Source of the DNA: Alphaproteobacteria bacterium
GTDB lineage: Bacteria; Pseudomonadota; Alphaproteobacteria; JAEULC01
Direction of reading: 5' to 3'
DNA: 10,803 nucleotides
Assembly (NCBI GenBank): GCA_020851015.1
Contig: JADZDN010000190.1
Coordinates: forward strand, 1 to 10,803
This document shows positions 1 through 8,866 of the stretch, one piece after another; position 1 is the stretch's first letter, and every line of letters starts with the position of its first letter. Below the pieces are notes generated by a model, which worked only from the letters and a program-made list of their open reading frames with translations, was not told where the DNA came from and did not search any database. A program made the position numbers and the translations under genes.

Positions 1-345
1 GACATGGGGACGTATTTCAACCTGATCTACCCCAGCACGATGTTCGGCCTGACGCGCGACTGCATGTGGTGGCTGGAGCTGCATCCCCGCGGACCGGACC
101 GCACGCGGCTGATCGTCGGCTCGGCGTTTCCGAAATCGACCGTCGCGCGCGCCGACTTCGCCGAGGTCGTCCAGCGCTACTACCGGCGCTGGGACAAGTC
201 GATCCCCGAGGACAACGTGATCTCGCAGCTCCAGCACCAGGGCTTCTCGCCGCTGGTGCCGGTGGCCGGGCGCCTGGCGCCCGACGAGCCGGTCGTGCAT
301 GTCTTCAACAACTGGATCCTCGACCGGGTGCTGGGCGGCCCCTAG
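1..345 (+). CDS. Rieske-type aromatic ring-hydroxylating oxygenase alpha subunit, C-terminal part (5' end outside window)
   Basis: Only the last 114 codons are present; the frame is open from base 1 and stops at TAG 343-345. The protein matches the end of the catalytic (SRPBCC-fold) domain of ring-hydroxylating oxygenase alpha subunits. It has strands around 'MWWLELHPRGPDRTRLIVGSAF' split by turns, then a helix with 'PEDNVISQLQHQGF', the family's E-D-x(4)-Q-x-G-type segment near the active site, and finally a 'VVHVFNNWILDRVL' helix typical of the extreme C-terminus. Such enzymes take electrons from a reductase through a Rieske cluster to a mononuclear iron and hydroxylate or demethylate aromatic or quaternary-amine substrates. 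The Rieske domain and the iron ligands lie upstream of the window, so the substrate cannot be inferred. The first ATG at 4-6 is internal, not a start. Confidence 0.82.
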   Translation, partial: DMGTYFNLIYPSTMFGLTRDCMWWLELHPRGPDRTRLIVGSAFPKSTVARADFAEVVQRYYRRWDKSIPEDNVISQLQHQGFSPLVPVAGRLAPDEPVVHVFNNWILDRVLGGP

Positions 346-354
346 GCCTGGTAC

Positions 355-371
355 TTAAGAACGATTCTAAT
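355..371. promoter_or_regulatory. Fur-family (Irr/PerR-like) box 1 upstream of katG -35
   Basis: The sequence TTAAGAA-CGA-TTCTAAT is an imperfect 7-3-7 inverted repeat (5 of 7 pairs). It resembles the iron-control element bound by alphaproteobacterial Irr (TTTAGAA-N3-TTCTAAA) and, more loosely, PerR boxes. It ends four bases before the proposed katG -35 and lies in a conspicuously AT-rich patch of an otherwise GC-rich window. That it is bound by Irr or PerR is inference; another Fur-family protein is possible. Confidence 0.5.
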
Positions 372-375
372 CAAC

Positions 376-399
376 TTGCTTTCCTCGGCCGATAGTGTT

Positions 400-404
<5 letters not shown>
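376..404 (+). promoter_or_regulatory. Putative sigma-70-type promoter of katG
   Basis: A -35-like TTGCTT (376-381) and a -10-like TATTAG (399-404) are separated by exactly 17 bases. This predicts a transcript start near 411 and a leader of about 42 nt ending in the GGAGGG ribosome site at 443-448. The -10 hexamer overlaps the second inverted-repeat box at 400-416, so a protein bound there should block RNA polymerase. The match to consensus is moderate (3/6 and 4/6), but spacing and position are good and no better pair is visible in the 107-bp spacer. Confidence 0.5.
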
Positions 405-2648
<2,244 letters not shown>

Positions 2649-2692
2649 TCTGCAGCGGCCGCCGACTAGACCCGGACGACCGCCCGGGCGTG

Positions 2693-2725
2693 GCCCCGCG
2701 CGCAGCGATGCGCGCGGGGCTTTTT
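2693..2725 (+). terminator. Intrinsic terminator after katG
   Basis: A perfect 12-bp GC-rich stem (2693-2704 with 2709-2720, arm GCCCCGCGCGCA) with a GCGA loop is followed at once by five T residues (2721-2725). It lies 44 bp after the katG stop and is a textbook rho-independent terminator. It separates katG transcription from tcuA. Confidence 0.93.
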
Positions 2726-2770
2726 CTTGTTCGCGGCGGCGGCTAAGGTGCGCCCGCGGCTTCGCCGCCG

Positions 2771-2778
2771 GGAGGGGG
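2771..2778 (+). promoter_or_regulatory. Ribosome binding site fixing the TTG start of tcuA
   Basis: GGAGGGGG lies six bases before TTG 2785-2787, an ideal Shine-Dalgarno distance. No in-frame ATG lies near enough to keep the FAD-binding strand intact, so this site decides the start. A short hairpin (2753-2772, loop TTC at 2761-2763, one bulge at 2769) ends inside the site and could modulate access. No clear promoter hexamers are seen between the katG terminator and this site. Confidence 0.65.
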
Positions 2779-2784
2779 ACTCGC

Positions 2785-4182
2785 TTGGCCGATCTGACGC
2801 GAACCTATGACGTGCTGGTCGTCGGCGGCGGCAATGCCGCGTTGTGCGCGGCGATCGCCGCGCGGCGCGCCGGCGCCTCCGTGCTGGTGCTGGAGGCCGC
2901 GCCGAAATTCTATCGCGGCGGCAACACGCGCCATACGCGCAACATGCGCTGCGCCCACGACGCGGCGACCGAAACCCTGTCCGGTCCCTACACCGAGGAC
3001 GAGTTCTGGACCGACCTGCTGCAGGTCACGCAGGGCCAGACCGACGAACAGCTCGCCCGCTACATGATCGCCGAGTCCAAGGAGATGCTGGTCTGGATCG
3101 CCGAGCAGGGCGTGCGCTTCCAGCCCTCGCTCGGCGGCACGCTCAGCCTCGGGCGCACCAACGCCTTTTTCCTGGGCGGCGGGCGCGCCATGCTCAACAC
3201 GCTCTACCGCACGGCCGAGGCGCTGGGCGTCGCCGTGGAATACGATGCCGAGGTGGTCGATCTCGACATCGAGGGCGGCGCATTTCGCGCGGCGACCGTG
3301 GCGCAGGGCGATGCAAGGCGGCAGGTCCGCGCTTCCAGCCTGGTCGCCGCCGCCGGCGGCTTCGAATCCGACATCGACTGGCTGAAGCAGTACTGGGGCG
3401 ACGCGGCCGACAATTTCCTGATCCGCGGCACGCCCTACAACCGCGGCACGCTGCTGAAGCTCCTGCTCGACAGGGGCGTTGCGCCGGTCGGCGACCCGAC
3501 GCAGTGCCACGCCGTCGCCATCGACGCCCGTTCGCCGCGCTTCGACGGCGGCATCATCACCCGGCTGGACTGCGTGGTGTTCGGCATCGTCGTGAACAAG
3601 CACGCCCAGCGGTTCCACGACGAGGGCGAGGATTTCTGGCCCAAGCGCTACGCGATCTGGGGCCGGCTGGTCGCGGGCCAGCCTGACCAGATCGCCTATA
3701 TCCTGTTCGACGCGCCGTCGCTGAACCTGTTCATGCCCTCGCTCTACCCGCCGATCCGGGCCGCCAGCATCCGCGCGCTGGCCGGCGAATTGAAGCTGGA
3801 TCCCGATACGCTGGCGGCGACGGTCGAGGCGTTCAACGCCGCCGTGCGGCCCGGCCGCTTCGACCACACGGTGCTGGACGACTGCCGCACCGAGGGGCTG
3901 ACGCCGCCGAAGAGCCACTGGGCGCGGCGGATCGAGACGCCGCCCTTCTATGCCTATCCGGTGCGGCCGGGCATCACCTTCACCTACCTGGGGACGCGCG
4001 TGGACCGCGCGGCGCGCATGCTCATGAAGGATGGCGGCCCCTCGGCCAACATGTTCGCGGCCGGCGAGATCATGGCGGGCAACGTGCTGGGGCGCGGCTA
4101 CGCCGCCGGGATCGGCATGACGATCGGCAGCGTGTTCGGCCGTATCGCGGGGCGGGAGGCCGCGGCCAATGCACGCCACTAG
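2785..4182 (+). CDS. tcuA: FAD-dependent tricarballylate dehydrogenase TcuA
   Basis: A 465-residue flavoprotein of the fumarate reductase/succinate dehydrogenase flavoprotein superfamily, with a length typical of TcuA. In Salmonella TcuA oxidises tricarballylate to cis-aconitate and passes electrons to TcuB. The N-terminal Rossmann motif is 'VVGGGNAALCAAIAARRAG' (residues 12-30), ending in Glu37 after the second strand. It is followed by the TcuA-like 'RGGNTRHTRNMRCAH' segment (44-58), which contacts FAD. A second FAD-contacting element 'GEIMAGNVLGRGYAAGIGM' sits at 427-445. The cap domain between them shows no break. No signal peptide or Tat motif is seen, so it should work in the cytoplasm on the membrane face with TcuB. 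The start is TTG, supported by a strong Shine-Dalgarno. The end overlaps tcuB by 14 bp, so the two are translated together. Substrate is inferred from family and partner; another tri- or dicarboxylate is possible. Confidence 0.88.
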   Translation: MADLTRTYDVLVVGGGNAALCAAIAARRAGASVLVLEAAPKFYRGGNTRHTRNMRCAHDAATETLSGPYTEDEFWTDLLQVTQGQTDEQLARYMIAESKEMLVWIAEQGVRFQPSLGGTLSLGRTNAFFLGGGRAMLNTLYRTAEALGVAVEYDAEVVDLDIEGGAFRAATVAQGDARRQVRASSLVAAAGGFESDIDWLKQYWGDAADNFLIRGTPYNRGTLLKLLLDRGVAPVGDPTQCHAVAIDARSPRFDGGIITRLDCVVFGIVVNKHAQRFHDEGEDFWPKRYAIWGRLVAGQPDQIAYILFDAPSLNLFMPSLYPPIRAASIRALAGELKLDPDTLAATVEAFNAAVRPGRFDHTVLDDCRTEGLTPPKSHWARRIETPPFYAYPVRPGITFTYLGTRVDRAARMLMKDGGPSANMFAAGEIMAGNVLGRGYAAGIGMTIGSVFGRIAGREAAANARH

Positions 4183-5266
4183 CGCGCTTGCCGAGGCCGA
4201 CCGGCTGATGACGGTCTGCAATTCCTGCCGCTATTGCGAAGGGCTCTGCGCCGTGTTCCCGGCGATGGAGATGCGCCGCGCCTTCGCCGACGCCGATCTG
4301 CACTACCTCGCCAACCTGTGCCACGGCTGCGGCGCCTGCTTCCACGACTGCCAGTTCGCGCCGCCGCACGAATTCGACGTCAGCGTGCCCAAGGTCCTGG
4401 CCGAGCTGCGCGCCCAGTCCTACCAGGCCCATGCCTGGCCGGCGGCGCTGTCCGGCCTGTTCGCGCGCAACGGCCTGGTCGTCGCCCTCGCCGCCGCGCT
4501 GAGCGTGGCCGGCTTCGTCGCGGGCTTCGTGGCATGGAACGATCCGGCCGCCCTGTTCGCCGCGACGTCCGGCCCGGGCGCGTTCTACCGGCTGATGCCG
4601 CACAACGCGATGGCCCTGCTGTTCGGCGCCGCCTTTCTCTACGCCGTCCTCGCGACCGCGATGAGCGTCCGTCGGTTCTGGCGCGAGCTCGGCCCGCTCG
4701 AAGCGGCGGTCGACCTGCCTGCCCTGTGGCAGGCGGCGAAGGATGCGGGGCGCCTGCGCTACCTGGACGGCGGCGGTGTCGGCTGCTTCAACGACGACGA
4801 CCGGCCAGTAGACCGGCGCCGGCATTACCATCACCTGACCTTCTACGGCTTCCTCCTGTGCTTCGCCGCCACCTGCGTGGCCACCGCCTATCACTACGGG
4901 CTCGGGCGCATCGCGCCCTATCCCTGGTACGACCTGCCGGTCGTGCTCGGCACGCTGGGCGGCATCGGTCTCGTGGCGGGACCGGTCGGCTTGTACTTCG
5001 CGAAGACACGGCGCGATCCGGCGCTTGCGGATTCGCCGCGCCTCGGCATGGATGTCGCCTTCCTCGCCATGCTGTTCCTGACCGGGCTGACCGGGCTGTT
5101 GCTGCTGGCGCTGCGCGCGACCCCGGCGATGGGAACGCTGCTGGCGTTGCACCTGGGCCTGGTCTTCGCGCTGTTCCTGACCCTGCCCTACGGCAAGTTC
5201 GTGCACGGCATCTACCGCTTCGCGGCCCTGCTGCGCTACGCGCTGGAGCGCCGCGCCGGGTTCTAA
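4169..5266 (+). CDS. tcuB: TcuB, membrane iron-sulfur electron-transfer partner of TcuA
   Basis: A 365-residue protein (TcuB/CitB type) that in Salmonella reoxidises the FADH2 of TcuA and passes electrons to the quinone pool. The N-terminal cytoplasmic part holds two CxxCxxCxxxC motifs (Cys17, 20, 23, 27 and Cys51, 54, 57, 61), each expected to bind a [4Fe-4S] cluster. From about residue 100 on there are about six hydrophobic segments (roughly 102-123, 147-166, 221-243, 256-277, 293-315 and 322-343). Histidines at or near segment ends (219, 221, 222, 242, 328, 346) are candidate heme b or quinone-site ligands. The ATG at 4169 lies inside the end of tcuA. The stop TAA 5264-5266 interlocks with the stop of the opposing dehydrogenase gene, so there is no room for a normal terminator. 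No tcuC transporter or LysR-type tcuR lies beside it. The assignment is firm at family level. Confidence 0.88.
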   Translation: MHATSALAEADRLMTVCNSCRYCEGLCAVFPAMEMRRAFADADLHYLANLCHGCGACFHDCQFAPPHEFDVSVPKVLAELRAQSYQAHAWPAALSGLFARNGLVVALAAALSVAGFVAGFVAWNDPAALFAATSGPGAFYRLMPHNAMALLFGAAFLYAVLATAMSVRRFWRELGPLEAAVDLPALWQAAKDAGRLRYLDGGGVGCFNDDDRPVDRRRHYHHLTFYGFLLCFAATCVATAYHYGLGRIAPYPWYDLPVVLGTLGGIGLVAGPVGLYFAKTRRDPALADSPRLGMDVAFLAMLFLTGLTGLLLLALRATPAMGTLLALHLGLVFALFLTLPYGKFVHGIYRFAALLRYALERRAGF

Positions 5267-6258
5267 TACTCCAGCGCGGGATCGACCACGCAGCGCAGCG
5301 CCCTGCCGGCGGCCAGGCGCTCCAGGTTGTCGAACACCAGGTCGAGCGTGCGCGGCACGTATTGCTGGATGTCGTCCGACGAGCAGTGCGGCGTGATCAC
5401 CAGGTTCGGCGTGTCCCATAGGGCCGAGTCCGCCGGCAGCGGCTCGGGCTCGAACACGTCGAGGATGGCGCCGCCGAGACGGCCCGTCTTCAGTCGCGCC
5501 GCCAGCGCCTGGTAGTCGATCACCCCGGCCCGGCCGATATTGGCGATGCCCGCGCCCGGCTTCATCAGGTCGAGTTCGCGCGCGCCCAGCAGGTGCTTGG
5601 TCTTGCCGGTGAGCGGCGCCGCCACCAGCACGAAATCCGCCTGCGGCAGCACGCGGACAAGGTCATCCGGCCCGACCATCCGGTCGATCGCGGGATGCGG
5701 TTCGCGCGTGCGGCGCACGCCAATGGTCTTGAGACCCAACGGCTTCACCGCCTCGGCCGCCGCGCCGCCCATGTGGCCGACGCCGAGGATCAGCAGGGTC
5801 TTGCCCGCGATCACCGGCGTGAACTCCTGCTGCCAGCGATGCGCGCGCTGGTGCGTCATCAGCGCGGGCATGCGGCTGTTCAGCATCATGATCGCCATCA
5901 GCGCGAACTCGCCAGCCTTGGGCGCATGGACCCCGCGGTTGTTGGTGATGGTGAGCCGGTCGGGCTTCCAGTCCAGCGGCAGCAGGTGGTTGATGCCGGC
6001 GCCGGTGAGGTGCAGCCAGCGCAGTTTCGGCGCCAGTTTCGGCAGGTCGCGGAACGGCAATTCCCAGCCGATCAGCACGTCGGCGGTCGCGATCGTGTCC
6101 TTGAACTTGCTGCCGTCCTGGCTGAACACCGGGTCGAGCCGTCCTGCCAGCGCGGGATGGCGCGCCGCCGCGTCGGCGAAGCGCTTGGGATCGATCTCGA
6201 ACGTCTCCCCCAGCTCGCGCATGTTCTCCATCAGGATCTTCAGACGCTCCGCCGTCAT
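5263..6258 (-). CDS. NAD(P)-dependent D-2-hydroxyacid dehydrogenase family protein
   Basis: A 331-residue member of the D-isomer-specific 2-hydroxyacid dehydrogenase family, which interconverts 2-oxoacids and 2-hydroxyacids. The nucleotide-binding motif is 'LGVGHMGG' (158-165). The second strand ends in 'GVRR' (180-183), with Arg where NAD enzymes carry Asp, suggesting a preference for NADP(H), as in GhrA-type glyoxylate/hydroxypyruvate reductases. Catalytic Arg243 ('NIGRAG'), Glu272 ('FEPEPLP') and His291 ('TPHCSS') are all present. I chose the ATG at 6258-6256 because its ATGA overlaps the larB stop and the protein from there has the standard length. The frame stays open further upstream to 6666, but that part is antisense-like, Arg-rich sequence inside larB. 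It is the last gene of a larE-larB-dehydrogenase operon, so it probably acts on a hydroxyacid handled by a nickel-dependent racemase. The substrate is unknown. Confidence 0.9.
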   Translation of the reverse strand: MTAERLKILMENMRELGETFEIDPKRFADAAARHPALAGRLDPVFSQDGSKFKDTIATADVLIGWELPFRDLPKLAPKLRWLHLTGAGINHLLPLDWKPDRLTITNNRGVHAPKAGEFALMAIMMLNSRMPALMTHQRAHRWQQEFTPVIAGKTLLILGVGHMGGAAAEAVKPLGLKTIGVRRTREPHPAIDRMVGPDDLVRVLPQADFVLVAAPLTGKTKHLLGARELDLMKPGAGIANIGRAGVIDYQALAARLKTGRLGGAILDVFEPEPLPADSALWDTPNLVITPHCSSDDIQQYVPRTLDLVFDNLERLAAGRALRCVVDPALEY

Positions 6259-6932
6259 CCGCCGCTCGCTTTCGTGTTGAGGATCCGCAGCGCCGCGCAG
6301 GCCGCGCCGTAGCCGTTGTCGATGTTCACCACCACCACGCCCGGCGCGCAGCTTGCCAGCGCGGCGTTGAGCGCGGTCGTGCCGCCGGAGGCCACGCCGT
6401 AGCCGACGGAGGTCGGCACCGCGATCACCGGGCAGCCCACCAGCCCGCCCAGCACGCTGGGCAGCGCCGCATCCATGCCGGCCGCGACGATCACCACGCG
6501 ATGGCGGCGGATCGCGTCGATGCGCTTCATCAGGCGCCACAGCCCGGCCACGCCGACATCGGCGATCTCGGTCACGCCGATGCCGTGAAAGCCGAGCGTC
6601 CGCGCCGCTTCGCGCGCCACGCCCAGGTCCGACGTGCCGGCCGTGACGACCGCCACGAGCGGCCAACCGCCGGCCTTGCGCGGCCCAACGCCGAGGATGC
6701 CGGTGCGCGACAGGGACTCGTAGTCGATGCGCGCCCGCAAAGCGGCAGGCAGATTCTCGAACTTCTCGGCGTCGAGCCGGGTCAGCAGCGCGGGCGTGCG
6801 CGCGGCTTCATGCTTGGTCAGGATCGAAGCGATCTGCGCGGGCGACTTGCCGGCGCAGAACACCGCCTCGTCCAGGCCGATGCGCTTGCGCCGGCCGAGG
6901 TCGAGGACCGCCTCAGCCGGCCGTCGCGGCAT
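6255..6932 (-). CDS. larB: LarB, pyridinium-3,5-biscarboxylic acid mononucleotide synthase
   Basis: A 225-residue protein of the AIR-carboxylase (PurE)-like LarB family. LarB starts nickel-pincer nucleotide synthesis: it carboxylates the pyridine ring of nicotinic acid adenine dinucleotide and cleaves off AMP. The N-terminal LarB-specific 'RRKRIGLDEAVFCAGKSPAQI' stretch is at about 14-34. The PurE-like core holds 'TAGTSDL' (98-103 region), 'AGMDAALPSVLGGL' (151-164), 'PTSVGYG' (173-179) and 'NIDNGYGAAC' (203-212). Cys212 in the last motif is a plausible counterpart of the cysteine that forms the transient pyridine adduct in Lactobacillus LarB, though I aligned this only by eye. The ATG at 6932 overlaps the end of larE by 20 bp, and the stop overlaps the next gene by ATGA, so the three genes are translationally coupled. 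No larC follows. PurE itself is excluded by the N-terminal extension and the larE neighbour. Confidence 0.92.
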   Translation of the reverse strand: MPRRPAEAVLDLGRRKRIGLDEAVFCAGKSPAQIASILTKHEAARTPALLTRLDAEKFENLPAALRARIDYESLSRTGILGVGPRKAGGWPLVAVVTAGTSDLGVAREAARTLGFHGIGVTEIADVGVAGLWRLMKRIDAIRRHRVVIVAAGMDAALPSVLGGLVGCPVIAVPTSVGYGVASGGTTALNAALASCAPGVVVVNIDNGYGAACAALRILNTKASGG

Positions 6933-7746
6933 GCGTCGACGCGGTGTCGGTCAGGAAGGCGCTGCCCACGCGATAGGGGCCGATGCTGACGCGCCGGCCC
7001 TCGAACATCCGCGCGACCGAAGACTCGATCTCCGCACGCACGCCGTCGTCCAGCGCGGCCAGGCTCTGCGAGTCCAGCTCGATCACCACGCCCTGGGCGC
7101 GCACGCGGCAGCGCACCGTGCGGGGCCGCAGCAGGCCGCCGACAAAGCGCTCGGCCGCGTGGACCTGCGCCAGCATCGCGGCCTCGATCCCGATGCCCGT
7201 CTCGATCCGGCTGGAGAGGCAGGGCGCGGCGGGCAGCTCGGCGATATCGCCCAGTCCCAGCCGCCGCGCGATCGCGCGCACGACCGGCTTGCCGATCCCC
7301 GCCTCGACATAGGGATGGCGCACGCCGTGCTCGCGCGCCGCGTCGAGCCCCGGACGGTACTCGCCCAGGTCGTCGGTGTTCGCACCCGAAAGGATCTGCG
7401 CCCGCGTCAGCGGCCGGATGGCGCCGTAGAGGTTGGTCTTGCAGTAGTAGCAGCGGTTGACCGGGTTGGCGCGGTAGGTGGGATCGGCGAACTCGCCGGC
7501 ATCGACCACCTGGAGCGGCCAGCCCTCGGCCCGGGCCAGCGCGCGCACCCGCAGGGTCGCCTCGGGAGGCACGGCGGGCGAGGTGGCGTGGAACATGCGC
7601 GCCTGACCCGGCGCTCGCCGATGCGCGAGGGTGGCCAGGGTCATGCTGTCCACCCCGCCGCTGACCGCGACCGCGGCCGGGCCGATCGTCGCCAGCACGG
7701 CCCCCAGCGCGGCCAGCGCCCCATCGATATCCGATTGATCTTCCAC
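6913..7746 (-). CDS. larE: LarE, sulfur transferase for nickel-pincer nucleotide synthesis
   Basis: A 277-residue PP-loop ATP pyrophosphatase. LarE adenylates the carboxylates of the LarB product and converts them to thiocarboxylates. The PP-loop is 'SGGVDS' (29-34). Cys176 in 'PAAPCLSSRI' falls at the same number as the sacrificial Cys176 of Lactobacillus plantarum LarE. In addition 'NRCYYCK' provides Cys99 and Cys102, giving the three-cysteine pattern of LarE proteins thought to carry a [4Fe-4S] cluster and to act catalytically rather than by sacrificing their own sulfur. The start is GTG at 7746-7744; no in-frame ATG lies just upstream and the Shine-Dalgarno is poor (AGGA about 15 bases away). 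It heads the larE-larB-dehydrogenase operon and is divergent from the kinase gene across 81 bp. A candidate minus-strand promoter (TTGCCG near 7846, CTATAC near 7819) is weak. Family assignment is firm; the cluster is inference. Confidence 0.93.
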   Translation of the reverse strand: MEDQSDIDGALAALGAVLATIGPAAVAVSGGVDSMTLATLAHRRAPGQARMFHATSPAVPPEATLRVRALARAEGWPLQVVDAGEFADPTYRANPVNRCYYCKTNLYGAIRPLTRAQILSGANTDDLGEYRPGLDAAREHGVRHPYVEAGIGKPVVRAIARRLGLGDIAELPAAPCLSSRIETGIGIEAAMLAQVHAAERFVGGLLRPRTVRCRVRAQGVVIELDSQSLAALDDGVRAEIESSVARMFEGRRVSIGPYRVGSAFLTDTASTHAATAG

Positions 7747-7764
7747 GGCGATCCGCGCTGTTCC

Positions 7765-7793
7765 TTGACCCTTTCCCGCGATTGCCGGATGCT
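7765..7793 (+). promoter_or_regulatory. Putative promoter of the kinase/acyl-CoA dehydrogenase operon
   Basis: TTGACC (7765-7770, five of six to the -35 consensus) is followed after 17 bases by GATGCT (7788-7793, within GATGCTAGC), a weak but common type of -10 in GC-rich alphaproteobacteria. The predicted transcript start near 7800 leaves a leader of about 28 nt before ATG 7828. It lies in the 81-bp divergent spacer with larE, so both directions may share control. Confidence 0.45.
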
Positions 7794-7827
7794 AGCACCC
7801 GCGGCGGCGCAAGGTATAGGCCTGGGG

Positions 7828-8856
7828 ATGACGGCGACGGCAATCGACACGGGGCGGCTCCAGGAGTGGATGCGCGGAGCGGTGCCCGGCTTCCGCGGCC
7901 CGCTTTCGGTCGAGCCGATGTCGGGCGGCCAGTCCAACCCGACCTACCGCCTCGCCGCGCCATCCGGGCGCTACGTGCTGCGCCGCAAGCCCCCCGGCAA
8001 GCTGCTGCCCTCGGCCCATGCGGTCGACCGCGAATTCCGGGTGATGAAGGCGCTGCACGGCAGCGCGGTCCCGGTGCCGCGCATGCTGGCGCTCTGCGCC
8101 GACGACGGCGTGATCGGCACGATGTTCTATGTGATGGACCATGTCGAGGGGCGCGTGCTCTACGACCCGCGCCTGCCCGACCAGTCGCCGGCCGAGCGCG
8201 CGGCGATGTTCGACGACATGAACCGCGTCATCGCCGCGCTGCACCAGGTCGATCCCGCGAAGGTGGGCCTAGGCGACTACGGCAAGCCGGGCAACTATTT
8301 CTCCCGCCAGTTCACGCGCTGGAGCCAGCAATACCGCGCCTCGGAAACCGAGACGATCGAGGCGATGGACAAGCTGATCGAATGGCTGCCCCGGCACATC
8401 CCGGCGGGCGACGAGACCACCATCGTCCATGGCGACTACCGCATGGACAATTTGATCTTCCATCCCACGGAGCCGCGCGTCGTCGCGGTGGTGGACTGGG
8501 AGCTGTCCACCCTCGGCCATCCGCTGGGCGATTTCGCCTACCACGTGATGAGCTGGCGTTTCACGCCCGAGCTGTTCCGCGGCCTGGCCGGCGCCGACCT
8601 GCGCGCGCTGGGCATCCCCGAGGAGCAGGCCTATATCGACGCCTATTGCCGGCGCACGGGACGCGCAGGCATCGAGCATTGGGACTTCTACATGGCCTTC
8701 GTGATGTTCCGCATGGCCGCCATCTTCCAGGGCATCATGGGCCGCGTGCGCGACGGCACGGCCACCGACGCGCGGGCGCGCGAGGCCGGCGCCAAGGCGC
8801 GGCCGGTGGCCGAGCTGGCCTGGCGCCAGGTCGAGCGCATGCAGCGCGCCGCCTGA
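7828..8856 (+). CDS. APH-type phosphotransferase (ACAD10/11- and LvaA-like kinase)
   Basis: A 342-residue kinase of the aminoglycoside phosphotransferase/choline kinase fold, in the subgroup found beside or fused to acyl-CoA dehydrogenases. A glycine-rich nucleotide loop 'MSGGQSNPTY' is at 31-40, with 'YVLRRKP' (49-55) as the lysine-bearing strand. The catalytic loop 'HGDYRMDN' (201-208) supplies Asp203 and Asn208, and 'DWELSTLGHPLGD' (223-235) supplies the metal-binding Asp223. It is unlikely to be a drug-resistance gene. Relatives (LvaA of Pseudomonas putida and the N-terminal domain of mammalian ACAD11) phosphorylate the hydroxyl of 4-hydroxyacyl-CoAs. I chose ATG 7828, preceded by TAGG at 7817-7820; the in-frame ATG at 7789 overlaps the proposed -10. 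The stop TGA is part of the Shine-Dalgarno of the next gene, 10 bp away, so the pair forms an operon. The fold is certain; the substrate is inferred. Confidence 0.87.
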   Translation: MTATAIDTGRLQEWMRGAVPGFRGPLSVEPMSGGQSNPTYRLAAPSGRYVLRRKPPGKLLPSAHAVDREFRVMKALHGSAVPVPRMLALCADDGVIGTMFYVMDHVEGRVLYDPRLPDQSPAERAAMFDDMNRVIAALHQVDPAKVGLGDYGKPGNYFSRQFTRWSQQYRASETETIEAMDKLIEWLPRHIPAGDETTIVHGDYRMDNLIFHPTEPRVVAVVDWELSTLGHPLGDFAYHVMSWRFTPELFRGLAGADLRALGIPEEQAYIDAYCRRTGRAGIEHWDFYMAFVMFRMAAIFQGIMGRVRDGTATDARAREAGAKARPVAELAWRQVERMQRAA

Positions 8857-8866
8857 GGGAACGCGG

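Noticed and set aside
6259..6666. Upstream in-frame extension of the 2-hydroxyacid dehydrogenase
   Set aside because: It is Arg-rich sequence read within larB in another frame. The ATG at 6258 gives a standard family length and an ATGA overlap with larB.
6727..7827. Upstream in-frame extension of the kinase gene opposite larB and larE
   Set aside because: The stretch is low-complexity and lies antisense to two well-supported Lar proteins. Family length and promoter position fit ATG 7828.
7789..7827. Alternative kinase start at ATG 7789
   Set aside because: It overlaps the proposed -10 element, lacks a ribosome site, and adds 13 residues of no conserved character.
7828..8856. Aminoglycoside resistance gene
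   Set aside because: The APH fold alone is not evidence of resistance. The close acyl-CoA dehydrogenase partner and the sequence style fit the ACAD-associated kinase subgroup.
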